Assembly: GCA_015067945.1 (NCBI GenBank)
Contig: SVLM01000008.1
Location: 1 to 64,000 of the forward strand
Direction of reading: 5' to 3'
Length of the DNA: 64,000 bases
From: Oscillospiraceae bacterium
GTDB lineage: Bacteria; Bacillota; Clostridia; Oscillospirales; Oscillospiraceae
A program made the translations under genes and the position numbers. The notes beneath the pieces were generated by a model, which searched no databases, was not told the origin of the DNA, and saw nothing but the letters and a program-made list of their open reading frames with translations. This document shows positions 47,964 through 56,213 of this stretch, piece by piece. Position 1 is the stretch's first letter. Each line of letters opens with the position of its first letter.

Positions 47964-49985
47964 ATGCCGAACCGTACAAGAAAGAGAACCGATCCCAATC
48001 AGATTCTGCTGATGCTGATTATTGGATTGTCCATAGTTTTAGTGGTCGTGATCTGCCTTGCCTTAATGCTGGGAACAGGCAGTATTAACCAAGATCCGGA
48101 GCTGTCCGGAAGCGTCCCCACGGTATCCACAGAGCCGAATTGCACCTATCCCGACGGCCTGATTCTTACTGCCGCCCCTGAAAAGCAGGAGATGACGGTG
48201 ATGGTGGATAAGCTGACCTTCGCGGGTCTTTCCGACCCCGGAAAATCTCTGCAGATTGATGGGGTGGATGTGCCCCGGAATCCTGACGGCAGCTTCTCTA
48301 CGCAGGTGTTTTTGCTGTTGGGAAGCAATACAATTACCCTGTCTTATGACGGTCAGGAGCAGGTCTATCAGATCACCCGCCGCTATGCCGTGGAAAGCTG
48401 CAAGCCCTTGGGCGATCAACAGTACAGCAGCGGTGCGACCATTTATTTTGAGGTTTCTGCTCGTGGCGGCAGCACGGTGGAGGCCTCCTTCAACGGCAAA
48501 ACCATTCAGCTGGCGGAGGATAAGTTCCAGATGGGCACCAACACCGCTGAGGGATTCCTGCTGTTTACCGGTGAGTACAAGCTGACCAATACCAATGTAA
48601 GAGATCTGGATCTTGGCACTATTACCTATACCGTTACCTGCGACGGCGTAACAGAAACCATGACCTCCGGCACCATTACCTGCCTGCGGCCCTCCGATAT
48701 TTTGCTTTCCAATCCCTCGGTAACACCCAACTACGGCAAGTACATCAATGTTGGCTCCGGCTATATCGCGAAAATCGTCACCTTCTCTGCGGAGACCTTC
48801 AACGGCAGTACGGTGGATGACTATTCCCATCCTTACAACAACTATCTGCCGGAAGGTACCATGGACTACTGTTCCACCAATACAGTCACCCTTGGCCAGC
48901 TTTCCTATGTTGTGCTGCGGAGCGGACACCGTGTGTATATTGAAAAGCGAAATAATCCTACTTTGGCGTGGGTGGATATCGTGGATCAGTACCGGGGCAA
49001 GCTGCCGGATCATAATGAGATCGGTTTTGATTCTCTGGTGGTGGATGGCCGCCACACGGTGCTGACGCTGGACTGCCTTTGGAAGGCACCCTTCTACTTT
49101 GATCTAAAGCCCCAAAGATACCAAAATCCCGCCAACAGCTCCGACCGCAATTACAGCATTACGAAGCTTACTGCCGAATATGTGGATATCACTTTCTGCT
49201 ATGCTACCAAATTTACCGGAACTGTGACCATTCCGGCAGACAATCCTCTGTTTAAGTCCGCGGAGCTGATCCGGCAGGAGTCCGACTGCATCCTGCGTCT
49301 GTACCTGAAAAAGACCGGTGGCTTCTACGGCTGGGATTGCTATTACAATGACGAGGGTCAGCTGTGCTTCCAATTCCTGAACCCTGCCAAGGTTACTGCA
49401 TCTGAAAATGCCCTGGGTGCCGATTTGACCGGCATTAAGGTGGTCATCGATGTGGGTCACGGTGGCTCCGATCCCGGAACGGTACGGGAAAACTACAAGG
49501 GTCAGGATGTGTACGAGGCAGATCGCAATCTGGCACTGGCCAAGGCCATTCAGAAGCAACTGGAGGCTGCCGGTGCGGAAGTTATTCTGGACCGGACTAC
49601 CGATGTGCGGATCACTGTGGATGAGCGGGCCAAAATACTCAAGCAGGAAAAGCCGGATTTCTGCGTCAGTGTCCATCACAATTCCATTGGCGGACATCCT
49701 GATTTTGACCGCTTTGAAACCTTTTACTTTACACCGTTTTCCCAGCTTGCCACCAGCTCCATCCGGGAACGGACGGAGGAATCCGGGGTGTACAGCAGCA
49801 GTATCATGAACTGGCACCATTTCTTCCTGGCAAGACAGACGGTCTGCCCGGTGGTACTGACGGAAAACGGCTACATGAGCTGCAATGCAGCACTGGATAA
49901 AACGTTGGATCAGGAAGCTATCGAAGCCAAGGCGGTTGCGATTGCCGAGGGCATTGCGGATTACTTCCTGAATATCAACGAATAA
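47964..49985 (+). CDS. Membrane-anchored N-acetylmuramoyl-L-alanine amidase
   Basis: A 673-aa cell-wall hydrolase. A basic N terminus leads into one membrane helix (about 14-38, ILLMLIIGLSIVLVVVICLA), so the protein is tethered outside. Several beta-sandwich units (about 60-480) precede a C-terminal Amidase_3 domain: VVIDVGHGGSDPGT (zinc His), VYEADRNL (zinc Glu), SVHHNSIGG (zinc His) and catalytic Glu in PVVLTENGYMS. AGGAGG lies before ATG 47964; the longer frame runs back into the terminator region. It may act in cell separation or sporulation-linked wall remodelling. Confidence 0.9.
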   Translation: MPNRTRKRTDPNQILLMLIIGLSIVLVVVICLALMLGTGSINQDPELSGSVPTVSTEPNCTYPDGLILTAAPEKQEMTVMVDKLTFAGLSDPGKSLQIDGVDVPRNPDGSFSTQVFLLLGSNTITLSYDGQEQVYQITRRYAVESCKPLGDQQYSSGATIYFEVSARGGSTVEASFNGKTIQLAEDKFQMGTNTAEGFLLFTGEYKLTNTNVRDLDLGTITYTVTCDGVTETMTSGTITCLRPSDILLSNPSVTPNYGKYINVGSGYIAKIVTFSAETFNGSTVDDYSHPYNNYLPEGTMDYCSTNTVTLGQLSYVVLRSGHRVYIEKRNNPTLAWVDIVDQYRGKLPDHNEIGFDSLVVDGRHTVLTLDCLWKAPFYFDLKPQRYQNPANSSDRNYSITKLTAEYVDITFCYATKFTGTVTIPADNPLFKSAELIRQESDCILRLYLKKTGGFYGWDCYYNDEGQLCFQFLNPAKVTASENALGADLTGIKVVIDVGHGGSDPGTVRENYKGQDVYEADRNLALAKAIQKQLEAAGAEVILDRTTDVRITVDERAKILKQEKPDFCVSVHHNSIGGHPDFDRFETFYFTPFSQLATSSIRERTEESGVYSSSIMNWHHFFLARQTVCPVVLTENGYMSCNAALDKTLDQEAIEAKAVAIAEGIADYFLNINE

Positions 49986-50063
49986 TTTCCATTTTTCGCC
50001 ATGATTGCTTCCGTTCGGTTTGCACATACTAAGTGCGAACTCAAAAAAAGGAGGCTGAAAGTC

Positions 50064-50228
50064 ATGAATTGTCACGCAAACAAGAGCATTGAATGCACCG
50101 TCCAGCAGTGTGCTTACCATTGCGATACTGAGAACTACTGTTCTCTGGATCGGATCATGGTTGGTACCCACGAGGCCAATCCTACCATGGATCAGTGCAC
50201 GGACTGCAAGTCCTTCCGCAAGAAGTAA
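50064..50228 (+). CDS. DUF1540 cysteine-rich small protein
   Basis: A 54-aa protein of the DUF1540 type: ECTVQQCAYHCDTENYCSLD, then I-M-V and CTDCKSFRKK, with six cysteines likely binding zinc. Such proteins are frequent in spore-forming Firmicutes, with no proven function. AAAAAGGAGG lies before ATG 50064; the open frame upstream lacks a site. It is followed by a strong terminator, so it is monocistronic or ends the amidase transcript. Confidence 0.88.
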   Translation: MNCHANKSIECTVQQCAYHCDTENYCSLDRIMVGTHEANPTMDQCTDCKSFRKK

Positions 50229-50235
50229 CCAGATC

Positions 50236-50268
50236 AAGTGCGGCGGCAATAGCTGCCGCACTTTTTTG
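50236..50268 (+). terminator. Terminator after DUF1540 gene
   Basis: AAGTGCGGC (50236-50244) pairs with GCCGCACTT (50255-50263), followed by a T run. Confidence 0.92.
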
Positions 50269-50297
50269 TTGACGGCTTGGCAAAAGCAAGGTATGAT
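50269..50297 (+). promoter_or_regulatory. Promoter of the HtrA-type protease gene
   Basis: TTGACG (50269-50274) and TATGAT (50292-50297) are 17 bp apart, starting right after the preceding terminator. It leaves a leader of about 100 nt before ATG 50406, AT-rich and without a visible riboswitch. Confidence 0.75.
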
Positions 50298-50405
50298 AGA
50301 CAAAAGAAATCTTATTTATTTAAAAAATATTAGATTGTTGTACACAATATCTTCATATCTGTTTCCTAAAATGGAGACATCCGGAAACCGAAAGGATAGA
50401 TTACT

Positions 50406-51878
50406 ATGGATAGCTACGAAGCGAACGGTATTTCTGAGGAACTGGAGCAAGACATTCCCGATGTACCCGTTGTGCCCGAGACGGAGTCGGTTGAGTCTAC
50501 AGAGCAATTTGTGTCGGAGGAGCAAGAAGAAACCATTGTGCAGGAGGAGCCGATGGTTTTCTCTGAGCCCCAGGAGCCGATGAAGCCTGCCAAAAAGGAA
50601 AATAAGTTTTTTAAACGTATTGTGGCGGCGTTGCTGGTTCTGGCACTGATAGCAGCCGGCTGTGTTGCCACTGCCATGATTGTGAATGAGTATTGGGAAG
50701 ATCGGCTGGAAGACAGCAATGAGCTGACCTCCTACGCCATCTATACACTGCAGCAGCAGATCTTGGATCTGCAGCTGCAGATTAAGGACAATTCCTTCAC
50801 CGGTAACGGAAATTCCGTGTCCGGTACGCCCAATGTAACCCCGGATGGCAGCCTGACTCCCGGTCAGGTCTATGCACAGAATGTGAAGGCTGTTGTTGCG
50901 GTTTCCAATCAGGCAACGCAGAATATTTACGGCCAGGTCACGGAAACTGCGTCCTCCGGCTCCGGTTTTATCATCTCTGCCGATGGTTATGTGGTTACCA
51001 ATCACCATGTGATTGAAGGTGCTACCAAGCTGACTGTAATTTTGCACGACAGCACGGAATATGTGGCTAAACTGGTGGGTTATGATGCAGGCAATGATGT
51101 GGCTCTGCTGAAGATTGAAGCCACCGGCCTGCCCTTTGTAAAGCTGGGCAACAGCAAGGATTTAATCGTAGGCGATCAGGTGGTGGCCATCGGCAATCCC
51201 TTGGGTGAGCTGACCAACTCCCTGACCGTGGGCTATGTCAGTGCCCTGGAACGGGGCGTGAATACCGGCGGTGCAAAAATCAACATGATCCAGACCGATG
51301 TGGCCATCAACTCCGGCAATTCCGGCGGTCCGCTGTTCAACATGAAGGGCGAGGTTGTGGGCATCACCACCGCGAAATTCTCCGGCACCAGTAATTCCGG
51401 TGCCACCATTGAAGGTATCAGCTTTGCCATTCCCTTTGACGATGTCCGAAAAAGGGTCACCGATTTGATGGAATACGGCTACCTTCGCGGCCCGTATCTT
51501 GGTATTACGGCGTCCGATGACACCTCCGGCAAGGGTGCATTGGTACGAGAGGTGTCCGCCGGTTACTGTGCGGAAAAGGCCGGTATGCAGGCGGGGGATG
51601 TGATCCAGTCCTTGGGTGGTTACAAGATCACTTGTATGAACGATCTGAGCCGGGCACTGGGGTATTACAGTGCCGGTGATACTGTTCAGGTTCAGGTTTT
51701 GCGAAACGGCAAGCAGGTTCTTTTGGAGCTGACACTGGATGAGCGGCCCAAAACCACAAATACCGACGCCAGCGAGCCTACCGAACCTGTCCAGACCCCG
51801 ACGGAAAGCACCAATCCCGTGCCGCAAAACGGCACCATGGAAGACTGGTGGGAATACTTCTTCGGCAACGGCAACTGA
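50406..51878 (+). CDS. HtrA/DegP-type serine protease
   Basis: A 490-aa membrane-anchored quality-control protease. An acidic cytosolic N terminus (1-60) precedes a single membrane helix (about 72-93), then a trypsin-like domain with H201 (TNHHVIEG), D231 (GNDVALLKI) and S306 (INSGNSGGPLF), and one PDZ domain (about 365-460, YLGITASDDTSGKGALVREV). A Thr/Pro-rich tail follows. It degrades or refolds damaged proteins outside the membrane. It ends in a strong terminator. Confidence 0.95.
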   Translation: MDSYEANGISEELEQDIPDVPVVPETESVESTEQFVSEEQEETIVQEEPMVFSEPQEPMKPAKKENKFFKRIVAALLVLALIAAGCVATAMIVNEYWEDRLEDSNELTSYAIYTLQQQILDLQLQIKDNSFTGNGNSVSGTPNVTPDGSLTPGQVYAQNVKAVVAVSNQATQNIYGQVTETASSGSGFIISADGYVVTNHHVIEGATKLTVILHDSTEYVAKLVGYDAGNDVALLKIEATGLPFVKLGNSKDLIVGDQVVAIGNPLGELTNSLTVGYVSALERGVNTGGAKINMIQTDVAINSGNSGGPLFNMKGEVVGITTAKFSGTSNSGATIEGISFAIPFDDVRKRVTDLMEYGYLRGPYLGITASDDTSGKGALVREVSAGYCAEKAGMQAGDVIQSLGGYKITCMNDLSRALGYYSAGDTVQVQVLRNGKQVLLELTLDERPKTTNTDASEPTEPVQTPTESTNPVPQNGTMEDWWEYFFGNGN

Positions 51879-51881
51879 TTA

Positions 51882-51910
51882 AAAAGGACCGCCTTCGGGC
51901 GGTCCTTTTT
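51882..51910 (+). terminator. Terminator after HtrA-type gene
   Basis: AAAAGGACCGCC - TTCG - GGCGGTCCTTTTT, a 12-bp stem with a TTCG tetraloop and T run. Confidence 0.95.
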
Positions 51911-51947
51911 GCGTGGCGAAAAAAGGCGATTCTTTTCAGGTGCAAAA

Positions 51948-51968
51948 ATCGACACAATATGCTATGTT
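51948..51968 (+). promoter_or_regulatory. Candidate 0A-like box and -10 before the Spo0A-like gene
   Basis: ATCGACA (51948-51954) reads TGTCGAT on the minus strand, one mismatch from the 0A box TGTCGAA. TATGTT (51963-51968) may be the -10. Autoregulation is inferred. Confidence 0.4.
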
Positions 51969-51997
51969 GAAAGTGAATATTGTGCGAGGTGAGCGTC

Positions 51998-52735
51998 ATG
52001 GAAAAAACAAAAATACTGATCGCGGATACATCGGAGGAGTTTTGCAGGACGCTGACACAGACACTGGGGAATACCTACCGGGTGTGCTGCTGTCAGGACG
52101 GAACCACTGCGTTACAGCTGCTGCAAACCTTGCGTCCGGATATCTGCGTTTTGGACCTGATGATCAGCGGTCTGGATGGCATCACGTTGCTGCAGACCGT
52201 CGCTCAAAAGGGCATTCGTCCGGTGGTGCTGGCGACTACCCGGTATGTTAGCGAGTATATTTTGGGCTCTGCGGAGCGGCTGAATATCGGATATCTGATG
52301 GTCAAGCCTTGTGAAGCGGCGGCTGTTGCCGCCCGGGTGGCAGATATGACCCAGCGGATCCGACTGCCGGTGTTTGCCCATCCGGAGCCAAGAACCCTGG
52401 TGTCCAATATGCTGCTGAGTCTGGGCGTGCCCACCAAGCTCCGGGGCTACAGCTATTTGCGGGAGGCGGTGCTGCTGATGGTGAAGCGACCGGCACAATC
52501 CATTACCAAGGAGCTGTACCCGGCGGTGGCGGCAGGCTGCGGTGCTACGGCGGCTCAGGTGGAGCGATCCATCCGCAGTGCGGTGAAAAACAGCTGGCAG
52601 CGGCAGGATGATTCTACATGGCGGATGTATTTTCCCACTGGGGATGCCGGCAACCGCCGATCACCTACCAATAGCGAAATGATCTCTTGTCTGGCGGATC
52701 GGCTTCGGCTGACGCTGCAACCCCAGGAAGAATAA
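51998..52735 (+). CDS. Spo0A-like response regulator
   Basis: A 245-aa regulator. The receiver domain (1-118) has acidic AD (9-10), phospho-acceptor D53 (VLDLMISGLDG) and K103 (MVKPCE). The C-terminal effector (about 130-240) matches Spo0A: LLSLGVPTKLRGYSYLREAV, SITKELYPAVA, QVERSIRSAVKNSW and PTNSEMISCLADRLRL. It should be phosphorylated by a phosphorelay or kinase and bind 0A boxes controlling sporulation or stationary genes. The start is ATG 51998 with GAGGTGA ahead. It could be the genome's Spo0A or a paralogue; the linker between helices differs from Bacillus Spo0A. Confidence 0.88.
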   Translation: MEKTKILIADTSEEFCRTLTQTLGNTYRVCCCQDGTTALQLLQTLRPDICVLDLMISGLDGITLLQTVAQKGIRPVVLATTRYVSEYILGSAERLNIGYLMVKPCEAAAVAARVADMTQRIRLPVFAHPEPRTLVSNMLLSLGVPTKLRGYSYLREAVLLMVKRPAQSITKELYPAVAAGCGATAAQVERSIRSAVKNSWQRQDDSTWRMYFPTGDAGNRRSPTNSEMISCLADRLRLTLQPQEE

Positions 52736-52801
52736 ATAAAGAGCGGCTTCCATATAATAAAAACGGCTTTTTAGAAATATATGGGCCACAGGACTAGCTT
52801 T

Positions 52802-52823
52802 TTCGACATCAATCGATTATAAT
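52802..52823 (+). promoter_or_regulatory. 0A box and -10 upstream of the LCP gene
   Basis: TTCGACA (52802-52808) is an exact TGTCGAA 0A box on the minus strand. TATAAT (52818-52823) follows and no good -35 is seen, as expected for an activator-dependent sigma-A promoter. Confidence 0.5.
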
Positions 52824-52866
52824 AGACAGGTAATTGTATGATTCCTTGCGTTTGGAGGTTATTGTA

Positions 52867-53910
52867 ATGAAAAGATCCCATGCAGGGGGCTTGTCCTGGT
52901 CGCAAATCGGACTGATCGCCCTGTGCTCTTTCCTGGCGTTGGTGCTGCTGGTGATGATTTTTGCCACAGCCTACGCCAACCACTTTCTGAACCAGATCAA
53001 CTATATTCCGTTGAATACAACGCTATCCTCTGAGGCAATCGCGTCTATTGAAGCCAACCTGACGGAAACTATCCCACCGGACTATACCGGCGAGGTGGTG
53101 AATCCCACTGATGTGACACTGCCTACGGAGAATCAATATACCACCATTATTCAACACAGAGATCTTGTGAACTTCCTGCTGGTGGGTCAGGATCGCAGAC
53201 CCGGTGAAGGCCGTCAGCGGTCGGATACCATGATCGTGGTTACCATTAACAAGCGGGATCGCACCATCACGTTGACTTCCTTCATGCGCGACCTGTATGT
53301 GGATATTCCCGGGCACAAGTACAACAAGATGAATGCGGCCTATCAGCTGGGCGGCTTTGGCATGCTGTGTGAGACACTGCTGACCAGTTTTGGTGTTACC
53401 ATTGACGGCTGTATGGAGGTGGACTTTGACGGTTTCTCCGCCATTGTGGACTTGGTTGGCGGTGTGGACATCGAACTGTCTGCGGCAGAAGCCAAAGACC
53501 TCAATAACACTTACGGATGGGGGCTGAAGCAAGGAATGAACCATCTGGACGGTGGCCAGGCTCTGGGCTATGCCCGTACCCGTAATGTTGGAAATGATTT
53601 TGGTCGTACCGAGCGGCAGAGAAAGGTGATCATCAGTATTTTCGAAAAGTCGAAGAATTTGAGCTTTTTGGAAATGCAGACACTGATCAACAATGTGTTG
53701 CCCATGATTTCCACTACCATGACACAACGGGAGTTGACCAACTATCTGACAGAGCTGTTTCCCATTATCTCCGGTGCAACTATGCAGACGCTGCGGATCC
53801 CTGCCAGCGGTGCCTATACCGATGTGATGATCAGTGGTATCGGTGCATCTTTGGTGCCGGATCTGGACAAGAATCGGCAGCTGCTGCTGGAGACCCTGAT
53901 GCCGAAATAA
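52867..53910 (+). CDS. LytR-CpsA-Psr family cell-wall ligase
   Basis: A 347-aa membrane protein. One N-terminal membrane helix (about 15-36) leads to the LCP domain (about 95-265) with FLLVGQDRRPGEGRQRSDTM, SFMRDLYVDIPGHKYNKMNA, DGFSAIVDLVGGVDIE and the basic YARTRNVGNDFGRTERQRKV. LCP enzymes attach teichoic acids or other glycopolymers to peptidoglycan. GGAGGT lies eight bases before ATG 52867. A Spo0A-type box in its promoter suggests control by the regulator upstream. Confidence 0.94.
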   Translation: MKRSHAGGLSWSQIGLIALCSFLALVLLVMIFATAYANHFLNQINYIPLNTTLSSEAIASIEANLTETIPPDYTGEVVNPTDVTLPTENQYTTIIQHRDLVNFLLVGQDRRPGEGRQRSDTMIVVTINKRDRTITLTSFMRDLYVDIPGHKYNKMNAAYQLGGFGMLCETLLTSFGVTIDGCMEVDFDGFSAIVDLVGGVDIELSAAEAKDLNNTYGWGLKQGMNHLDGGQALGYARTRNVGNDFGRTERQRKVIISIFEKSKNLSFLEMQTLINNVLPMISTTMTQRELTNYLTELFPIISGATMQTLRIPASGAYTDVMISGIGASLVPDLDKNRQLLLETLMPK

Positions 53911-53923
53911 ATGGTTTTTATTC

Positions 53924-53958
53924 ACACCCTTGCCGGTTTTTGTCGGCAAGGGTGTTTT
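53924..53958 (+). terminator. Terminator after LCP gene
   Basis: ACACCCTTGCCG (53924-53935) pairs with CGGCAAGGGTGT (53944-53955), followed by T-rich sequence. Confidence 0.92.
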
Positions 53959-54141
53959 CTTGTCAGGGGCATAAAAATCGGGGTATACATTTCATGCTCA
54001 TGGGTAATAATTTCCTATAACTTCCACATCGCTATGCGAGAAAATTCGAAATTTCCAAAAAATATATAGATTTTTGGCAAAAAGTAATTGACAAAAATTT
54101 ACATTCCATTTATAATGAACACGCAAAAAGGAGGGGATCTT

Positions 54142-54495
54142 ATGCAACTGACAAGAAGCGAAATGGAAATTATGGATGTTCTGTGGGAAGATGGCGGTGA
54201 GCTGTCCAGAGCTGATTTTCTGGAGCGTTCTGCTGAAAAATCCTGGAAAGACAGTTCTGTGCATATCCTGCTTAACGGCTTGCTGAAAAAGAAGGCCATC
54301 CGGGAAGTCGGCATGGTCAAACGCAGCAAGACCTTCGGCCGTACCTTCCTGCCTACCATGACCCGGGAGGAGTATTTTGCCAATACTATTTTCTCTCATC
54401 GGCATAAGCCCGAGATGGTGGGCTTACTCAAGGCATTAATGCAGCGACCGGAAATGACGGAAGAGGTCAAGGAAGAACTGCGTAAAATGCTGTGA
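54142..54495 (+). CDS. BlaI/MecI/CopY-family repressor, orphan
   Basis: A 117-aa winged-helix repressor: LTRSEMEIMDVLWEDGGELS (about 3-22) and SSVHILLNGLLKKKAI (recognition helix) with a C-terminal dimerisation helix. BlaI-type proteins usually pair with a BlaR1/MecR1 M56 sensor protease, but none is encoded nearby, so it may answer to another signal or to a distant sensor. AAAGGAGGGG lies before ATG 54142. It is a single gene between two terminators. Candidate targets include its own promoter. Confidence 0.9.
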   Translation: MQLTRSEMEIMDVLWEDGGELSRADFLERSAEKSWKDSSVHILLNGLLKKKAIREVGMVKRSKTFGRTFLPTMTREEYFANTIFSHRHKPEMVGLLKALMQRPEMTEEVKEELRKML

Positions 54496-54510
54496 GAACA
54501 CACATAACCA

Positions 54511-54543
54511 AAAAATGCTCCGCCATATGGCGGAGCATTTTTC
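54511..54543 (+). terminator. Terminator after BlaI-type gene
   Basis: AAAAAATGCTCCGCC - ATAT - GGCGGAGCATTTTT, a perfect stem with T run. Confidence 0.95.
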
Positions 54544-54802
54544 GTTCTGCAAAAACTTGTTTTTGCAGAACGTCAGCGGTCAATAAAGCTGTCAAGACAA
54601 GCAACTGCACCCCGAAGTGTATATAGATACTCGAGAGGGGGCAGTTGTGCAGCAAGTCAAAAATCTTGCATAGCAAGCTTTTTCGAACGCCACATCCGTC
54701 AAAAATCCGAGCTTTTTGACACCTTCTCCTCAAGGGGAAGACTGTCCCGAAAGGCTATATTTGTATTACTTTTTGACGGTTGGCAGCTTTTGTGACACGC
54801 TG
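54544..54802. other. Non-coding gap with strong hairpins
   Basis: No gene is supported. It begins with a perfect 12-bp inverted repeat GTTCTGCAAAAA / TTTTTGCAGAAC (54544-54571) and holds a longer hairpin CAACTGC / GCAGTTG (54602-54608, 54641-54647) and a fragment of the C/G-rich dispersed repeat near 54725. It could carry a structured RNA, but no known family is recognised. Confidence 0.5.
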
Positions 54803-54837
54803 AAAACGCACTCCGCTGGTTTAGCGGAGTGCGTTTT
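54803..54837 (-). terminator. Terminator after the DUF6472-type gene
   Basis: AAAACGCACTCCGCT (54803-54817) pairs with AGCGGAGTGCGTTTT (54823-54837). Nearly symmetrical, it may work in both directions; it directly follows the leftward stop codon. Confidence 0.9.
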
Positions 54838-54838
54838 A

Positions 54839-55015
54839 CTATTGCCGTCTGGCCAGGGTGTAGTCGTCTCCCTGGCGATAATAAGGACAACTGTTTCGTC
54901 CGGAGGATAAAAACCGGTAGACCTCGTCCTCGTCCAAGTCCATCATGCAGTAGTATTCGTCGTATTCTTCGTCGTAGTCGTAATACCAGCAGGTATCACA
55001 TTCCCGGCTCTGCAT
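54839..55015 (-). CDS. DUF6472-type small acidic protein
   Basis: A 58-aa gene on the minus strand, start ATG 55015 with AAAGGACTGATC upstream, stop TAG 54839-54841. The sequence has paired cysteines (ECDTC, YYC, SCPYY), a strongly acidic tyrosine-rich middle (YDYDEEYDEYYCMMDLDEDE) and an ending GDDYTLARRQ. It matches a small family (DUF6472) common in clostridia, with no known role; the four cysteines may bind zinc. It lies 4 bp downstream of the DUF1643 gene and is co-transcribed. Confidence 0.82.
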   Translation of the reverse strand: MQSRECDTCWYYDYDEEYDEYYCMMDLDEDEVYRFLSSGRNSCPYYRQGDDYTLARRQ

Positions 55016-55019
55016 CGGA

Positions 55020-55631
55020 TCAGTCCTTTCTGAGGTAGGCTTCCATATCGAAGGGTCTTAGCTTCTCGTCTTTTTTGAGGTAAAGGGGATGGTGGGGATG
55101 TCCTTTTTTGGAGATGGCACCGGCACAGCACCAGCAAGCACCGTATTCCTCTGCGGCCTCTACCATATCCCGCAGGCAATCGGCAAGATACGCCCGCTTT
55201 TCGATGATCGCACCCCAGGCTGCCCAAACGGTGGGCTTTTCGGAAATGGAAAGCACATAACGGAAGGCTTCCAGGTTTTCTTTGTGCAGCAGGGGGTTGC
55301 AGACCTTCTCCATGGCGTCCGGGTTGGTGGCCCGCTGGGCGTAAACATTGAACATAATAAAGCTGTCAAAGCCGTTGCCTTTGGCGATCCGGTCCACAGA
55401 TTTCAGGGTGTTGTCCAGATTCCCCGGTTCTGCGGTGGAGGGGTTGATGCCGATGCAGATCAGAGGATTTTTGCCTCGGGTACCCAGTATGTAACGGTAT
55501 TCTGAGTAAAAATTGGGTGCGTACAGCCATTCGGCAATGTCGTAGTGATCGTTGGGCGTGTTTGCAGCGGCCAGTGCCTGACGGAAGGTTACCAGCTCCA
55601 GCTGGGCGGTGTCGCCATTGGGAATATGCAT
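55020..55631 (-). CDS. DUF1643 family protein
   Basis: A 203-aa protein recognised by YILGTRGKNPLICIGINPST, then NLDNTLKSVDRIAKGNGFDS and the NVYAQRATNP segment. DUF1643 proteins are scattered in bacteria and mobile elements, with unknown function; the conserved N-P-S and D-x-T residues suggest an enzyme or nucleic-acid role. A CWCC pair lies near the end. GGAGGGAG lies six bases before ATG 55631; the longer frame runs into the upstream gene. It sits in a leftward cluster with a folate enzyme. Confidence 0.85.
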   Translation of the reverse strand: MHIPNGDTAQLELVTFRQALAAANTPNDHYDIAEWLYAPNFYSEYRYILGTRGKNPLICIGINPSTAEPGNLDNTLKSVDRIAKGNGFDSFIMFNVYAQRATNPDAMEKVCNPLLHKENLEAFRYVLSISEKPTVWAAWGAIIEKRAYLADCLRDMVEAAEEYGACWCCAGAISKKGHPHHPLYLKKDEKLRPFDMEAYLRKD

Positions 55632-55632
55632 A

Positions 55633-56205
55633 TTATTCTCCCTCCGTGTTCGGAAACCAACAGCTGTTGGTTGGGTCGTAAAAATCGCAGCTTTTCGGGT
55701 CGCGGCCGGTTTGTCTGCACCAGCCGTCAAAGGCCGCATCCAAAAACGGATATGCTCCGTCCATGTTGGACTGCACCATTACGGCAGAGCCGTCGGCCAT
55801 GGTCAGTTCGATCAGCGTGTTGCCGCCGGTAAGGGTGTACAGCTGCTGGGTGCGAATATCTGCGTACCGATAAGTCCGGCTCTTTTGGAACAAACCGGTA
55901 CAGAGAAAACTCTCCGAATCGTAGAAAATGCCAAACTGCAAATAGTAGATACTCAAACCTGCACCGGTCAGAAGGATAATACCACCACCGATGAGAAACA
56001 GCAGGCGGCCCTGATTGAACAGCAGAGCGGCAATGCCCAGGCTGATCAGCAGAAGACCGGCAGAGCCATTGCGTTTCGGTGCTCTTACGGCAAGTCCTGA
56101 GGCGTGCTGGGTCTTATTGCGAAAGAGCTTGCGAAAGCCCTTGTCCGCAAGAAAGCAGAGGCCGAAAACAATGCCTGCAAACAGCAAAAGCGGGATAAAT
56201 TCCAT
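55633..56205 (-). CDS. Membrane protein with C-terminal PH-like domain
   Basis: A 190-aa protein. Three hydrophobic segments (about 1-18, 48-65 and 69-90: IPLLLFAGIVFGLCFLADKG; GLLLISLGIAALLF; LFLIGGGIILLTGAGLS) precede a soluble strand-rich part (SFLCTGLFQKSRTYRYADI ... NTLIELTMADGSAVMVQSN) that resembles bacterial PH or YdbT-like domains. No family is firmly identified. ATG 56205 has GGAG just upstream. It is 1 bp from the DUF1643 start. Confidence 0.65.
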   Translation of the reverse strand: MEFIPLLLFAGIVFGLCFLADKGFRKLFRNKTQHASGLAVRAPKRNGSAGLLLISLGIAALLFNQGRLLFLIGGGIILLTGAGLSIYYLQFGIFYDSESFLCTGLFQKSRTYRYADIRTQQLYTLTGGNTLIELTMADGSAVMVQSNMDGAYPFLDAAFDGWCRQTGRDPKSCDFYDPTNSCWFPNTEGE

Positions 56206-56213
56206 ATATTCTC

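Noticed and set aside
54699..54910. Short frames on both strands in the 54.7-54.9 kb gap
   Set aside because: No ribosome sites; the region is made of hairpins and repeat fragments.
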